Assembly: GCA_903893975.1 (NCBI GenBank)
Contig: CAITOL010000157.1
Span: 1-64,000 of the forward strand
Direction of reading: 5' to 3'
DNA from: an uncultured Rhodospirillales bacterium
Lineage (GTDB): Bacteria > Pseudomonadota > Alphaproteobacteria > Acetobacterales > Acetobacteraceae
Length of the DNA stretch: 64,000 nucleotides
The notes beneath the pieces are model-generated. The model was given only the letters and a program-made list of their open reading frames with translations. It had not been told where the DNA came from and did no database searches. Both the position numbers and the translations under genes were made by a program. Positions 56,401 to 64,000 of this stretch are shown here, in pieces; the first letter of the stretch is position 1; each line of letters starts with the position of its first letter.

Positions 56401-57202
56401 GGGGCGGCTGGCGTCGATTTTCAGCCAGACCTATCCGGTGGCCGAGGTGATCGTGCTCGACGATGCTTCAACCGACGACAGTGCGGCGGTGGCAAGCGCG
56501 ACGGCGGCGGCCTGGCAGCGGGAGATCCGGCTGGTGAGCAATGGCCGCAATAGCGGGTCGGTGTTTCGGCAGTGGCGGCGGGGGGTGGAGTTGGCGCGCG
56601 GCGATTATGTGTGGATTGCCGAGGCGGATGATGAGGCGGACCCGAGCTTGCTCGCCACGCTGGCGAGCCAGTTGGATGCGGCGCCGGAGGTGGACCTGGT
56701 GTTGTGCGACAGCCGCAGCATCGATGCGCGGGGCGCGCCGGTCTGGCCGAATTATCAGGGTTATTTTGCCGAGGCCGGGGTGGATCTGTCACGTGATGCC
56801 ATTTTTCCGGCGCGCGAATTTGCCCGGCGCTTTCTGGCCGAGCGCAACCTGATCCTGAATGCCAGCGCGGTGCTGTGGCGGCGCAGCGCGTTGCACGCGG
56901 CGTTGGAACGGGGGTGGGACGTGTTGCGCGGGCTGCGGCTGGCGGGGGACTGGCAGCTTTATCTGGAGGTGCTGACGCATAGCGATGGCCATGTCGCCTG
57001 GGTGGCGGCGCCGTTGAATGTGCATCGCCGCCACGGCGGCAGCGTGACGGGCGCGCTGGCCGGGCGGCGGCATCTGGAGGAGATCGCCCGGGTGCAGGCG
57101 CGGGCGCGGGAGAGTTTGGGGTTGGATGCGGCGGCGATTGCGCGGCAAGAGCAGTATCTGGCGGAGGTGGCGCGCGACGTTTTGGGGGACGGCGTCGCGT
57201 AA
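53453..57202 (+). CDS. Multidomain glycosyltransferase: YPDI repeats + WbsX-like + GT4 + GT2
   Basis: This is a 1,249-residue cytosolic protein. Residues 37-215 hold repeats of the form FDxxWYxxxYPDIA, HYLxxGxxEGRxP and FDxxYY. A WbsX-like (GH99-like) domain covers about 257-600: KLLAYYLPQFHPIAENNAWW, GQGFTEWTAIARG, LMWANENWTRRWDGSE and INAWNEWAEGAYLEPD. A GT4 domain covers about 610-960: AGYADLRKGFDLFLQTWRAA, then SREDPFPSVVLEAMSAGLPTV with the donor-binding glutamates. A GT2 domain covers about 965-1240: ISVVVPSYNYARYLPGRLASIF, VLDDASTDDS and WIAEADDEAD. Each looks intact. It probably builds a repeating surface polysaccharide with several linkages from one polypeptide. No signal peptide is seen. 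Confidence 0.87.
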   Translation: MNEMPMLDLRQAEESWSVGDSPAAEDDRAALQASGLFDAAWYRATYPDIAALDGLTHFCAHGWKEGRRPNAYFATDWYLRENQDVQRSGANPVLHYLRFGEAGGRAPAPFFDLVWYRTVHQAAVGETLLAHFLARRLSGEVSPLPEFDPVYYLTTYPDIAAAGVDPFEHYLFWGYREGRNPSAKFDTRYYQRRYLDGELEENPLLHYRQVRNVLKVHPMPSASETGVFAAVRQFSRAGPQFEAFRPLPLHVRRQAKLLAYYLPQFHPIAENNAWWGQGFTEWTAIARGMPRFAGHYQPRTPRDLGHYSLDDSETMRAQIAMARDAGLFGFVHYFYWFNGHRLLERPIEAMLADASLDFPFCLMWANENWTRRWDGSEDQVLISQDWREQDETALVDCFARHFRDPRYIRLQGRPLLMIYRPALIPNTAATVARWRRLFRDRHGEEPILTMSQSFNATDPHAFGMDAAIEFPPHKLVGGLPLQNNGLVYYDPEASAQVYAYDDVAVASLAEPVPAYPLVKTIVPSWDNDARRQGAGLVVHGSTPAKYGAWLAALVVRAQEHRFFGEPIVCINAWNEWAEGAYLEPDVYFGAAYLNATARAVCATQPASTGVLLVGHDAFAAGAQMLLLALGRALVRRLGVQLEFLLLGDGVLRPDYEAVAPTTVRAVQDLPGFLAGCVGRGIGAAVVNSAASAGAVVHLQRAGIASLLLVHELPRMIASHALQPVLAQAVPLVHQVVFAAPAVRDGVAGLLPLEAGRTAIMPQGCYLGNGFSGRARQRLRARLGLPVGCRVVLGAGYADLRKGFDLFLQTWRAARRRDKQVVFCWIGDMDAGLRAHLEGELSAAIATGTFLLPGHQADASDWYSAADAFALTSREDPFPSVVLEAMSAGLPTVAFLGSGGIPEMLNRLGAGLAVPMAETESMARQLLTLLRGASLAGDRPRLAALARRHFDFDRYAETLLGAALPKLARISVVVPSYNYARYLPGRLASIFSQTYPVAEVIVLDDASTDDSAAVASATAAAWQREIRLVSNGRNSGSVFRQWRRGVELARGDYVWIAEADDEADPSLLATLASQLDAAPEVDLVLCDSRSIDARGAPVWPNYQGYFAEAGVDLSRDAIFPAREFARRFLAERNLILNASAVLWRRSALHAALERGWDVLRGLRLAGDWQLYLEVLTHSDGHVAWVAAPLNVHRRHGGSVTGALAGRRHLEEIARVQARARESLGLDAAAIARQEQYLAEVARDVLGDGVA

Positions 57203-57239
57203 CGCGGTCGCTTTATGACCACAACGAGCACCGTCCGTT

Positions 57240-57803
57240 TCAGGCTTGCCGCACGCGTCGCAGCAACGCCTCCGCCGCCTCTTTGTCCATCCGCAATGCG
57301 CGCTGCGCCATGTCCTGGCTGAAGCCCGCCCGCGCGAACGCCGCCAAGGCCCGCTGCTGCTGCACCGGGTCCGGGGCGGCCGCCCCAAACGGTCCGATCC
57401 GCCGCTTGCGCGCCAATGTCACCGCCGCGGCGAGTTCCGCCTCTGGGTCATCCGGCAGGGCGGCCTGGGCCAGGTCCGCCGGCACCCCGCGCACCGCCAG
57501 ATGCGCGGCGATGCCGCGGCGCGATTTACCGGCGCGCGTCAGGCTTTGCGCCCGCATCGTGGCAAAGGCGGCATCATCCAGCAGGCCGGCCTTGGTCAGC
57601 CGGGCAATCTCCGCCCGTGCGGCCGCGCGCGCTTGCGCCATCGCTTCGGGCTCCGCCTGCACCGCCCGCGCCCAGCGGTCCACCCGCCGGTTCAGCACCC
57701 GCAGCAATCCGGCCCCGGTGGTGGCATAGCGGGCAAGATGGCGCAGCGCCGCCTCGTGCAGCGATGTCGCGGTGGGGGCGGCGGGCAGCGGCTTGTCGAC
57801 CAT
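57240..57803 (-). CDS. recX: RecX family regulatory protein
   Basis: This 187-residue helical protein fits RecX, which binds and limits RecA filaments. The tandem three-helix repeats read HEAALRHLARYATTGAGLLRVLNRRV, KAGLLDDAAFATMRAQSLTRAGKSRRGIAAHLAVRGV and RALAAFARAGFSQDMAQRAL. recA is not adjacent, and no alphaproteobacterial LexA box (GTTC-N7-GTTC) was found in the 220-base divergent region shared with argD. The family is loosely conserved, so confidence is moderate to high. Confidence 0.82.
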   Translation of the reverse strand: MVDKPLPAAPTATSLHEAALRHLARYATTGAGLLRVLNRRVDRWARAVQAEPEAMAQARAAARAEIARLTKAGLLDDAAFATMRAQSLTRAGKSRRGIAAHLAVRGVPADLAQAALPDDPEAELAAAVTLARKRRIGPFGAAAPDPVQQQRALAAFARAGFSQDMAQRALRMDKEAAEALLRRVRQA

Positions 57804-58023
57804 AGCACATCATCCTCCCAGCAGCGGCTTGGCGGCCACGGGCGTGCGGCGCAATCGTGTTATGCACAGGAAACTGTGTTTCGGGCCTGACAAAATTTGA
57901 CTCGCACGCGCGCCCCGGCACATTCTCCCGCCTTTCCGGAACCGCCCGCGCATGGGCGCGACCGCGGAGCAATCCCGGAAAATGCGTCCCCTCCGTTGGG
58001 ACACTCTCGAGGACCATCAGGAC

Positions 58024-59223
58024 ATGATCCCCGCTTTGTTGCCGAACTACAACCGTGCACCTCTCGCGTTTGAGCGGGGTGAAGGCGCCTGGCTGTGGAC
58101 GACCGACGGGCGACGATTCCTCGATTTCGGCGCCGGCATCGCCACCGCCTCGCTCGGCCACGGCAACAAGCACCTCGCCGACGCCATCGCCGAACAGGCG
58201 CATAAGGTGATGCACGTCTCCAACCTGTATCGCATTCCGCAGGCGGAAATGCTGGCGCAGCGCCTCGTCGCCGCCACCTTTGCCGACACGGTGTTCTTCT
58301 GCAATTCGGGCGCCGAGGCGAACGAAGGCATGATCAAAATGGTGCGCCGGGCGATGTTCGCGAACGGCAAGCCGGAACGCTTCAAGATCATCTGCTTCGA
58401 AGGCGCCTTCCACGGCCGCACCCTCGCCACCCTGGCCGCCACCGGCAACCACCACTACCTCGAAGGCTTCGGCCCGCCGGTTGAAGGTTTCGTGCACGTG
58501 CCGATGAACAACCTCAACGCCGTGCGCGACGCGATCGACGGGCAGACCGCCGCGATCATGGTCGAGCCGGTGCAAGGCGAAGGCGGCATCCGCAGCGCCG
58601 ATCTGGACTTCCTGCGCGGCCTGCGCACGGCATGTGATGAGTTCGGCATCTTCCTGGCTTTGGACGAAATCCAGTGCGGCATGGGCCGCACCGGCAAATT
58701 GTTCGGCCATGAATGGGCCGGCATCGAGCCGGACGTGATTTCGGCGGCCAAGGGTATCGGCGGCGGCTTCCCGCTCGGCGCCGTGCTGGCCAAGGAAGCG
58801 GTTGGCAAATACCTGATCCCCGGCACCCATGGTACCACCTATGGCGGCAATCCGCTGGCCTGCACGGCGGGCAATGCGGTGCTGGACGTTATCCTCGCCC
58901 CCGGCTTCCTCGATGACGTCGTGCGCAAGGGTAACGTGCTGATGGCGGAATTGCGCAAGATCGTCACCGAGTTCCCCACCGTGTTCTCCGAAGCGCGCGG
59001 CAAGGGGTTGATCCTCGGCCTGAAATGCGTGGTGCCGGCGGGCGAAGTGCAAGCGGCCTTCACCGCGCAGGGCCTGATGACCGTTACCGCCGGCGACAAC
59101 GTGCTCCGCATCGTACCGCCGTTGGTGATCACCGACAGCGACATCGCCGAAGCCGTGGCGATGATGCGCCGTGGTGCCGCCACCTGCGTGCCCGCCCAGG
59201 GTGCGGCGCAAGCCGCGCAATAG
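58024..59223 (+). CDS. argD: Acetylornithine aminotransferase
   Basis: This 399-residue class III PLP aminotransferase of arginine synthesis may also serve N-succinyl-diaminopimelate. Motifs are [21 protein letters not shown] at the start, [32 protein letters not shown] and [19 protein letters not shown]. The PLP Lys is in [17 protein letters not shown]. The ATG at 58024 fits the family; 24 extra upstream codons are possible but unlike ArgD. argF follows after 10 bases. Confidence 0.94.
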   Translation: MIPALLPNYNRAPLAFERGEGAWLWTTDGRRFLDFGAGIATASLGHGNKHLADAIAEQAHKVMHVSNLYRIPQAEMLAQRLVAATFADTVFFCNSGAEANEGMIKMVRRAMFANGKPERFKIICFEGAFHGRTLATLAATGNHHYLEGFGPPVEGFVHVPMNNLNAVRDAIDGQTAAIMVEPVQGEGGIRSADLDFLRGLRTACDEFGIFLALDEIQCGMGRTGKLFGHEWAGIEPDVISAAKGIGGGFPLGAVLAKEAVGKYLIPGTHGTTYGGNPLACTAGNAVLDVILAPGFLDDVVRKGNVLMAELRKIVTEFPTVFSEARGKGLILGLKCVVPAGEVQAAFTAQGLMTVTAGDNVLRIVPPLVITDSDIAEAVAMMRRGAATCVPAQGAAQAAQ

Positions 59224-59233
59224 GAGCACGCAG

Positions 59234-60193
59234 ATGAGCGAGGCCGTGCGCCGCATGTCCGGCGGGGGGAGCGATTCCCCCCGCCACTTCATCGATATCA
59301 AGGATCACGACAGCGCCACTTTGCGCCAGATGCTGGATATCGCCGCCAACTACAAAGCCGCCGGCAAGGATGCGCTGAAGCCGCTCACCGGCAAAACCCT
59401 GGCGCTGATCTTTGAAAAGCCCAGCACCCGCACCCGCGTCAGCTTCGAGGTCGGGATGCGCCAACTCGGCGGGGAGGTGATCACCCTGACCGGCGCGGAA
59501 ATGCAGCTGGGCCGAGGGGAGACCATCGCCGACACCGCCCGCGTGCTGTCGCGCTATGTGGACGCCATCGTCATGCGCACCTTCGGCCATGACCGGCTGC
59601 TGGAAATGGCCGAAGCCGCCAGCATCCCCGTGATCAACGGCCTGACGGATACCTCGCATTCGGTGCAGCTGATGGCCGATGTGATGACGTTCGAAGAACA
59701 TCGCGGCCCGATCGCCGGCCAGGTGGTGGCGTGGTCGGGCGACGGCAACAACGTCGCCCGCAGCTGGATCGAAAGCGCCGCGCGCTTCAACTTCACCCTG
59801 CGCGTCGCCACCCCGCCAGAACTGCGCCCGAAGATGGACATGGTGGACTGGGCCCGCGCCCAGGGTGCCAAGATCGAGCTGACCAGCGACCCGGCCGAGG
59901 CGGTGGACGGTGCGCGCTGCGTGGTGACGGACACCTGGATCAGCATGTCCGACGACCCCAATTCCAGCCGCCACAATCTGCTGGCGCCGTATCAGGTGAA
60001 CAGTGCGTTGATGGCCAAGGCCGCCAAGGACGCGCTGTTTATGCACTGCCTTCCCGCCCATCGGGGCGAGGAAGTCACCGATGAAGTGCTGGACGGCCCG
60101 CAATCGGTGGTGTTCGACGGCGCGGAAAACCGCCTGCACGCGCAGAAAGGCGTGCTGGTCTGGGCGTTGCTCGGCGCCGGCCTGGGAAAATAA
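59234..60193 (+). CDS. argF: Ornithine carbamoyltransferase
   Basis: This 319-residue enzyme converts ornithine and carbamoyl phosphate to citrulline. The carbamoyl-phosphate loop is [44 protein letters not shown] and the ornithine loop [13 protein letters not shown] with its catalytic Cys are present. AGGAG lies 8 bases before the ATG at 59234. It is downstream partner of argD. In many alphaproteobacteria hslO comes next, but here a toxin-antitoxin pair and two other genes intervene. Confidence 0.95.
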   Translation: MSEAVRRMSGGGSDSPRHFIDIKDHDSATLRQMLDIAANYKAAGKDALKPLTGKTLALIFEKPSTRTRVSFEVGMRQLGGEVITLTGAEMQLGRGETIADTARVLSRYVDAIVMRTFGHDRLLEMAEAASIPVINGLTDTSHSVQLMADVMTFEEHRGPIAGQVVAWSGDGNNVARSWIESAARFNFTLRVATPPELRPKMDMVDWARAQGAKIELTSDPAEAVDGARCVVTDTWISMSDDPNSSRHNLLAPYQVNSALMAKAAKDALFMHCLPAHRGEEVTDEVLDGPQSVVFDGAENRLHAQKGVLVWALLGAGLGK

Positions 60194-60220
60194 CCACCGT
60201 CGCCGGCGTGCGCGTTTGGC

Positions 60221-60256
60221 GTGACAGGCATCCAGGAGATGGCATATTATGCCATC
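60221..60256 (+). promoter_or_regulatory. Promoter and palindromic operator of the second ParD/ParE pair
   Basis: GTGACA (60221-60226) lies 18 bases before TATTAT (60245-60250), 30 bases ahead of the antitoxin start. The -10 is centred in a perfect palindrome, GATGGCATA-T-TATGCCATC (60238-60256), with 9-bp arms. This is the expected layout for autorepression by a ribbon-helix-helix antitoxin. Confidence 0.72.
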
Positions 60257-60279
60257 TGTGATTTTGTCGGAGCCGATCC

Positions 60280-60573
60280 ATGCCAACGCGCAATGTCGTC
60301 GTCACCGACCGTCAGGCGACGCTGATCGATACGCTGGTGGCCAGCGGTCGCTACCAGAACGCCAGTGAAGTCCTGCGCGACGGGTTGCGGATGCTCGAAG
60401 CGCATCATCTGGAGGCGTCCGCCCGGCTCGACGCCCTCCGCGCCGCCGCCCAATCCGGGCTCAACGCGTTGGAGTGTGGCCAGTTCCAAGACTTCGCCGA
60501 CGCGGATAGCCTTCGCACCCACCTGACCCAACTCGCCACTACGGTGCTGCCCGCCTCAGCGGCCAATAGGTGA
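60280..60573 (+). CDS. ParD-family antitoxin (ribbon-helix-helix)
   Basis: This 97-residue antitoxin has the N-terminal ribbon-helix-helix NVVVTDRQATLIDTLVASGRYQNASEVLRDGLRMLE. A C-terminal helix (ARLDALRAAAQSGLNALECGQFQDF) is expected to wrap the toxin. CGGAG ends about 8 bases before the ATG. It overlaps the toxin by 4 bases (GTGA) and has a strong palindromic operator upstream. It shares fold but little sequence with the antitoxin at 39368-39643. Confidence 0.9.
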   Translation: MPTRNVVVTDRQATLIDTLVASGRYQNASEVLRDGLRMLEAHHLEASARLDALRAAAQSGLNALECGQFQDFADADSLRTHLTQLATTVLPASAANR

Positions 60574-60911
60574 ACCCCACGCGCTGGCGCATCCGCCTTG
60601 GTGCGGCGGCTGAGGCCGATTTTGCCGCCATTCTGCGCTATAGCCTGACTCAATTCGGCCCCGCGCATGCCGAACGCTATCGCGACAGTCTGATCGAGGC
60701 CCTGGCCGCCCTAACCGCCGGTCCAGATATTCCGGCCAGCGTGGCGCGTGACGAAATCCTGCCGCAGCTGCGCAGCCTCCACGTTGCCCGGCACGGCCGG
60801 CACGGGCGGCATTTCATCCTCTATCGGCGCGGCGGGGACGACAACATCGACATCTTGCGCATCTTGCATGATGCGATGGACTTCGCACAACACATCCCGC
60901 CCCACGCCTAG
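60570..60911 (+). CDS. ParE/RelE-family toxin
   Basis: This 113-residue toxin reads RWRIRLGAAAEADFAAILRYSLTQFGPAHAERYRDSLIEAL at the start, the ParE helical hairpin. LRSLHVARHGRHGRHFILYRR and IDILRILHDAMDFAQHI form the sheet with the conserved Arg and the closing strand and helix. ParE toxins typically poison DNA gyrase, and RelE relatives cut mRNA. This one is nearer ParE. It starts at GTG overlapping the antitoxin stop. Confidence 0.88.
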   Translation: MNPTRWRIRLGAAAEADFAAILRYSLTQFGPAHAERYRDSLIEALAALTAGPDIPASVARDEILPQLRSLHVARHGRHGRHFILYRRGGDDNIDILRILHDAMDFAQHIPPHA

Positions 60912-60924
60912 CTGCGCCACACGC

Positions 60925-62064
60925 CTAAACCCCTACCCGCCGATGCCAGAAAAACAGCGGCACGGCGGCCAGCGACAGCAGGGCGGCGCACACCAGGGCG
61001 CCGCTCGGGTCGCCCACCCAATCCGCTACCCGCCCGCACAGGCCGGGGATCACCGAGGCCCCGGCATAGTAGGTGGTGTAGAAAATCCCCATCCCCACCG
61101 CCCGGTTCTGCGGCTTGGCGGACAGCGTGCCCATTTCCACAATCAACCCCCCATGCAGCGAGCCGATGGTGCCGAACAGGATCGCCCAGACCAGCGGCCA
61201 ATCCACCAACGCCGGCCCCAGCACCCCCAGAAACGTCGCCAGCGTGCCGGCCATGAACACGCTGGCGCCGCCAAACCGCAGCGCCAGCCCGCCGCCCAGC
61301 AAAATCGCCGGCAAATTCGCCCAGGTCGCCGCCGCCAGCACCGCCCCGGTCAGCGCCGGTGAATGCCCGCGCCCGGCCATCAGGCTGGGCAGAAACGCCA
61401 GATAATTGTGATAGCCGGCGTTGTAGGCGGTCCAGATCAACCCGGCGATGCCCACCAGCCAGATCTCGTGCCGCGACGGCCAGGTCGCACTGCGGGCGGT
61501 CGCCACCGGCGTTTCCGCCCAACACCATAGGAACAGCGCGAACGGAACCGCCGCCGCCAGCGCCCCGGCCAGAAACGCCGCCGGCAAACCCCAGCTTGCG
61601 GCCAGACCCGGCAACACCACCTGCGCCAGCCCCAACCCGATCGGGAACGAGCCGACAATGGCCCCCATCACCAGGGTGAAATCCTTGCCGCTGAACCGGT
61701 CGGCGATGATCTTGCCTTGCAGCACCGTCACCACCACCACGCCCATGCCCGAGAGCAACCGCCCGAGCAGAATGGCCGGCACGCCACCGGCTGCGGCCAG
61801 CACGAACCCGCCGACCATGAACAGCAGCCCGAATACCGCCACCCGGTAGTCGCCAAATCGTCGCGCCGCGAAGCCGGACGGCAACGCCACCACCACGCCT
61901 GAGGCCATGTAGACCCCCACCAGCGTGCCCAACATCGCGTAATCAATGCCGAAAGCCCGCGTCAGCTCCGGCCCCAGGCTGGCGATGGTCTGCAACTGAA
62001 ACCCAAAGCCCACCCGTATCAGCCCGATGGCCAACGCCAGGCCCCAGCGATTCCCGCGTCCCAT
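60925..62064 (-). CDS. MFS transporter
   Basis: This 379-residue protein has about 12 hydrophobic segments. It shows RVGFGFQLQTIASLGPELTRAFGIDY in helix 1, LPSGFAARRFGDYRVAVFGLLFM (motif A-like) and LSGMGVVVVTVLQGKIIADRFSGKDF. The type is close to cyanate/nitrate-like or YbfB-like MFS proteins. The substrate cannot be told. The ATG at 62064 is used, since the upstream frame reads through the next gene antisense-like. It follows the GNAT gene by 19 bases and converges on the toxin gene. Confidence 0.8.
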   Translation of the reverse strand: MGRGNRWGLALAIGLIRVGFGFQLQTIASLGPELTRAFGIDYAMLGTLVGVYMASGVVVALPSGFAARRFGDYRVAVFGLLFMVGGFVLAAAGGVPAILLGRLLSGMGVVVVTVLQGKIIADRFSGKDFTLVMGAIVGSFPIGLGLAQVVLPGLAASWGLPAAFLAGALAAAVPFALFLWCWAETPVATARSATWPSRHEIWLVGIAGLIWTAYNAGYHNYLAFLPSLMAGRGHSPALTGAVLAAATWANLPAILLGGGLALRFGGASVFMAGTLATFLGVLGPALVDWPLVWAILFGTIGSLHGGLIVEMGTLSAKPQNRAVGMGIFYTTYYAGASVIPGLCGRVADWVGDPSGALVCAALLSLAAVPLFFWHRRVGV

Positions 62065-62083
62065 CAAACCGTTCCCACCCGCG

Positions 62084-62566
62084 CTAAACCAGCGCCTTCT
62101 CCATATCGACAAAGGTCGGCGCGTCATAGCCGGGATGGGCGTGCTGCGCCGTTTCCACAAAGCCGAGGCTGGTGAACAGCCGCCGATTGCCGGTCCAGAC
62201 CAGCCGGGTCGAGAGCAGCAGGCGGGACAGCCCGCGCCGCTGCGCCTCGGCCTCCACCTCCGCCAGCAATTGCCGGGCAATCCCGCGCCCCTGGCAGGCC
62301 GGCGCCACCGCCAGCCGGCCGAAATACAGCCCCCCGTCGCGCGGTTGCCACAGCACTGCGCCCACGAGCGCCGTGCCGAGTTCCACCACCGCGCCGCCGC
62401 CCACGCCCAGTGTCGCCGCCACGCTCTCCGCGCTCTCGCGCAAAGCAGAGGGTTTGGGGTCCGTGGTTTCCGCCGGCCCGGCAAACGCCGCCCGGATCAA
62501 CCCCGCAATCGCGCCCGCATCGTCGGTTTCGGCCGGGCGCAGCCGAATTTCTTGTGTCTCATGCAT
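62084..62566 (-). CDS. GNAT family N-acetyltransferase
   Basis: This 160-residue acetyltransferase shows IRLRPAETDDAGAIAGLIRAAF at the start. The acetyl-CoA site is LYFGRLAVAPACQGRGIARQLL (the Q/RxxGxG/A loop as QGRGIA), followed by LLLSTRLVWTGNRRLFTSLGFVE. The substrate is unknown. It probably forms a two-gene unit with the MFS transporter downstream. The start lies 45 bases from hslO in the other direction. Confidence 0.86.
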   Translation of the reverse strand: MHETQEIRLRPAETDDAGAIAGLIRAAFAGPAETTDPKPSALRESAESVAATLGVGGGAVVELGTALVGAVLWQPRDGGLYFGRLAVAPACQGRGIARQLLAEVEAEAQRRGLSRLLLSTRLVWTGNRRLFTSLGFVETAQHAHPGYDAPTFVDMEKALV

Positions 62567-62611
62567 TCCTGCATGGTAGCGGTAGGCGCGCGCGCTGCCT
62601 ATCTTGGGAGC

Positions 62612-63577
62612 ATGACCGATCTCAACCCGCCGGCGTTTCTCGACGCCGACCGCCCCGACGTGCCCGATCTTGTCGTGCCACGCGGCATCCAGCCGTTTTT
62701 CCTGCCCGACCGCCCGGTGCGCGGCCGGCTGATCCGGCTCGGCCGGCTGGCCGATGCGCTGCTGTCCCGGCACGCCAATCATCCCGCCGTCACCACCCTC
62801 ACCGGCCAGGCGCTGGCCCTGGTCGCCGCTTTGTCCTCGGCGCTGAAATTCCGTGGCTCCTTCAGCCTGCAAGTCAAAGGCGACGGGCCGATCCGCATGC
62901 TGCTGGCCGATTGCACCGATAGCGGCGCGTTGCGCGGCTACGCCCAGGCCGATGCGGACCGCCTCGCCACCGTGCTGGCGGAAAGCCCGGACCCTTCCGC
63001 GCGCGCCTTGCTGGGGGAGGGCTATCTGGCCTTCACCGTCGATCAAGGCACCAGCACCGACCGCCACCAGGGCATCGTCACCATCACCGGCGCCAGCCTC
63101 GCGGAGATGACGCTGCATTATTTCGCCACTTCGGAGCAGATGGCCTGCACCGTCCGCCTCGCCTGCGCCCACACCCCGGCCGGCTGGCGCGCCAGCGCGC
63201 TGATCCTGGAACGCATCGCCGGGCAGGGCGGCATTGAAAGCAGCCTCAGCGCCGCCGATCAGGAAGAAGCCTGGCGCACCGCCAACATCCTGGCCGAAAC
63301 CCTGACGGACGCGGAATTGCTGGATGACGATCTGTCGTCCGAAGACCTGCTCTACCGGCTGTTCCACACCGAAGGCGTTGCCGCCGACCTGCCGCGCGCC
63401 CTCGCGTACGGCTGCCGCTGCTCACGCCAGCGCCTGACCAATGTGCTGGAAACTTTTTCGACCGATGACCTGGATCACATGAACGTCGATGGCGACATCG
63501 TCATGACCTGTGAATTCTGTAACTATGATTTCCGCTTCCAGCGCACCGATGTGCGCGGCCTGCGGACCGACCATTGA
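62612..63577 (+). CDS. hslO: Hsp33 redox-regulated chaperone
   Basis: This 321-residue chaperone is switched on by oxidation and heat. The C-terminal zinc centre is intact: CRCSRQR and, about 35 residues later, CEFCNYDF, the CxC and CxxC pairs whose disulfides open the protein. The N-terminal core has GQALALVAALSSALKFRGSFSLQVKGDGPI and GYLAFTVDQG. The ATG at 62612 has GGGAG just upstream. It is separated from its usual partners argD-argF by the TA, MFS and GNAT genes. Confidence 0.94.
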   Translation: MTDLNPPAFLDADRPDVPDLVVPRGIQPFFLPDRPVRGRLIRLGRLADALLSRHANHPAVTTLTGQALALVAALSSALKFRGSFSLQVKGDGPIRMLLADCTDSGALRGYAQADADRLATVLAESPDPSARALLGEGYLAFTVDQGTSTDRHQGIVTITGASLAEMTLHYFATSEQMACTVRLACAHTPAGWRASALILERIAGQGGIESSLSAADQEEAWRTANILAETLTDAELLDDDLSSEDLLYRLFHTEGVAADLPRALAYGCRCSRQRLTNVLETFSTDDLDHMNVDGDIVMTCEFCNYDFRFQRTDVRGLRTDH

Positions 63578-63590
63578 GGAACCCGACCGC

Positions 63591-64000
63591 ATGAAACGCC
63601 TGCTGCTCACCCTGCCGCTGCTGGTCGGCCTCACCGCCTGCGGTGGCACGCCCACGCCGGAACCCGCCTATGAGCCAGCGGATTACAGCTACCTGCCGAA
63701 GGTGAAGCTGAACGTCGCCGATATTGAAATCAACGACAGCTGGGCCGCCCGTGGCGCCAAAGGCCATCTGGAGCAACTCTCCCCGCTCCAGCCGCGCGAC
63801 GCGCTGAGCAACATGGCGCATGAACGGCTGATCACCGGCGGCAATCACGGCAAGGCGGCCTTTGAGCCGGTTGACGCCTCCATCCTGCGCGGCGCCCGCA
63901 CCTATGATGCGCATTTCGCCGTCCGCGTCAGCTTCAGCAACGACAATGGCGACAAACTCGGCGAAGTGCCGATCGAGGTCAGCCGCAGCGTGCCGGCGCG
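63591..64000 (+). CDS. Lipoprotein of unknown function, 5' part (runs off the right edge)
   Basis: An open frame starts at ATG 63591, 13 bases after hslO, with TGAGGA about 14 bases upstream, and is still open at the window end (136 codons). It begins MKRLLLTLPLLVGLTACGG, a lipoprotein signal with lipobox LTAC. A Pro-rich linker and YLPKVKLNVADIEINDSW follow. I do not recognise the family for certain. Position after hslO suggests co-transcription. Confidence 0.8.
   Translation, partial: MKRLLLTLPLLVGLTACGGTPTPEPAYEPADYSYLPKVKLNVADIEINDSWAARGAKGHLEQLSPLQPRDALSNMAHERLITGGNHGKAAFEPVDASILRGARTYDAHFAVRVSFSNDNGDKLGEVPIEVSRSVPA

Noticed and set aside
57804-58023. SOS (LexA) box for recX
   Set aside because: No GTTC-N7-GTTC or close variant is present in the recX-argD gap.

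Overview
The window is a GC-rich stretch of an alphaproteobacterial chromosome, most likely from the Acetobacteraceae (order Rhodospirillales). The evidence is the set of alphaproteobacterial gene neighbourhoods (glyQ-glyS-ppdK, rnhB-ccrM, priA-transaldolase-xerC, argD-argF near hslO, fabD-fabG-acpP-fabF-mltG), a UPF0262 gene, a CcrM-type GANTC methylase and short A/T-rich intergenic hairpins in otherwise GC-rich DNA. Genus cannot be read from the sequence. No tRNA, rRNA or CRISPR array was seen.

Layout. 1-2.3 kb: the tail of an IS256-type transposase, a PEP-CTERM surface protein and an Ala/Lys/Pro-repeat histone-like protein. 2.3-9.1 kb: prpD-prpC (methylcitrate cycle), DUF983, UPF0262, mtnA, a DedA protein and cysK. 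9.1-14.2 kb: a secreted beta-helix protein, then priA, fsa and xerC. 14.2-21.5 kb: the fatty-acid synthesis cluster through mltG, a DHA2 exporter and a diguanylate cyclase. 21.5-27.2 kb (minus strand): PEP-CTERM protein, DUF2076, NiCoT, thioesterase, frameshifted heme A synthase and tldD. 27.6-37.5 kb: glyQS-ppdK, a pteridine-reductase-like SDR with folB, uvrC and cdh. 37.6-43.8 kb: a thiamine-diphosphate enzyme, a ParD/ParE pair, and a transporter, acyl-CoA ligase and PanE-family reductase that together look like an oxalate import, activation and reduction unit. 43.9-48.9 kb: rnhB, ccrM, DUF1684, frmA-gst and folE. 49-57.2 kb: a surface-glycan region with a TVP38 protein, a GT2, a GT-C-like membrane protein and a 1,249-residue multidomain glycosyltransferase. 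57.2-64 kb: recX, argD, argF, a second ParD/ParE pair, an MFS transporter, a GNAT, hslO and the start of a lipoprotein gene.

Most of the window is housekeeping. The least ordinary signals are: a dispersed family of intergenic double-hairpin elements (five copies, two of them exactly 143 bp); the oxalate-like unit; a ParE toxin whose only sensible start is CTG; a one-base deletion in heme A synthase; a cluster of GANTC sites with a perfect DnaA box before uvrC; and the three-domain glycosyltransferase with N-terminal YPDI repeats.
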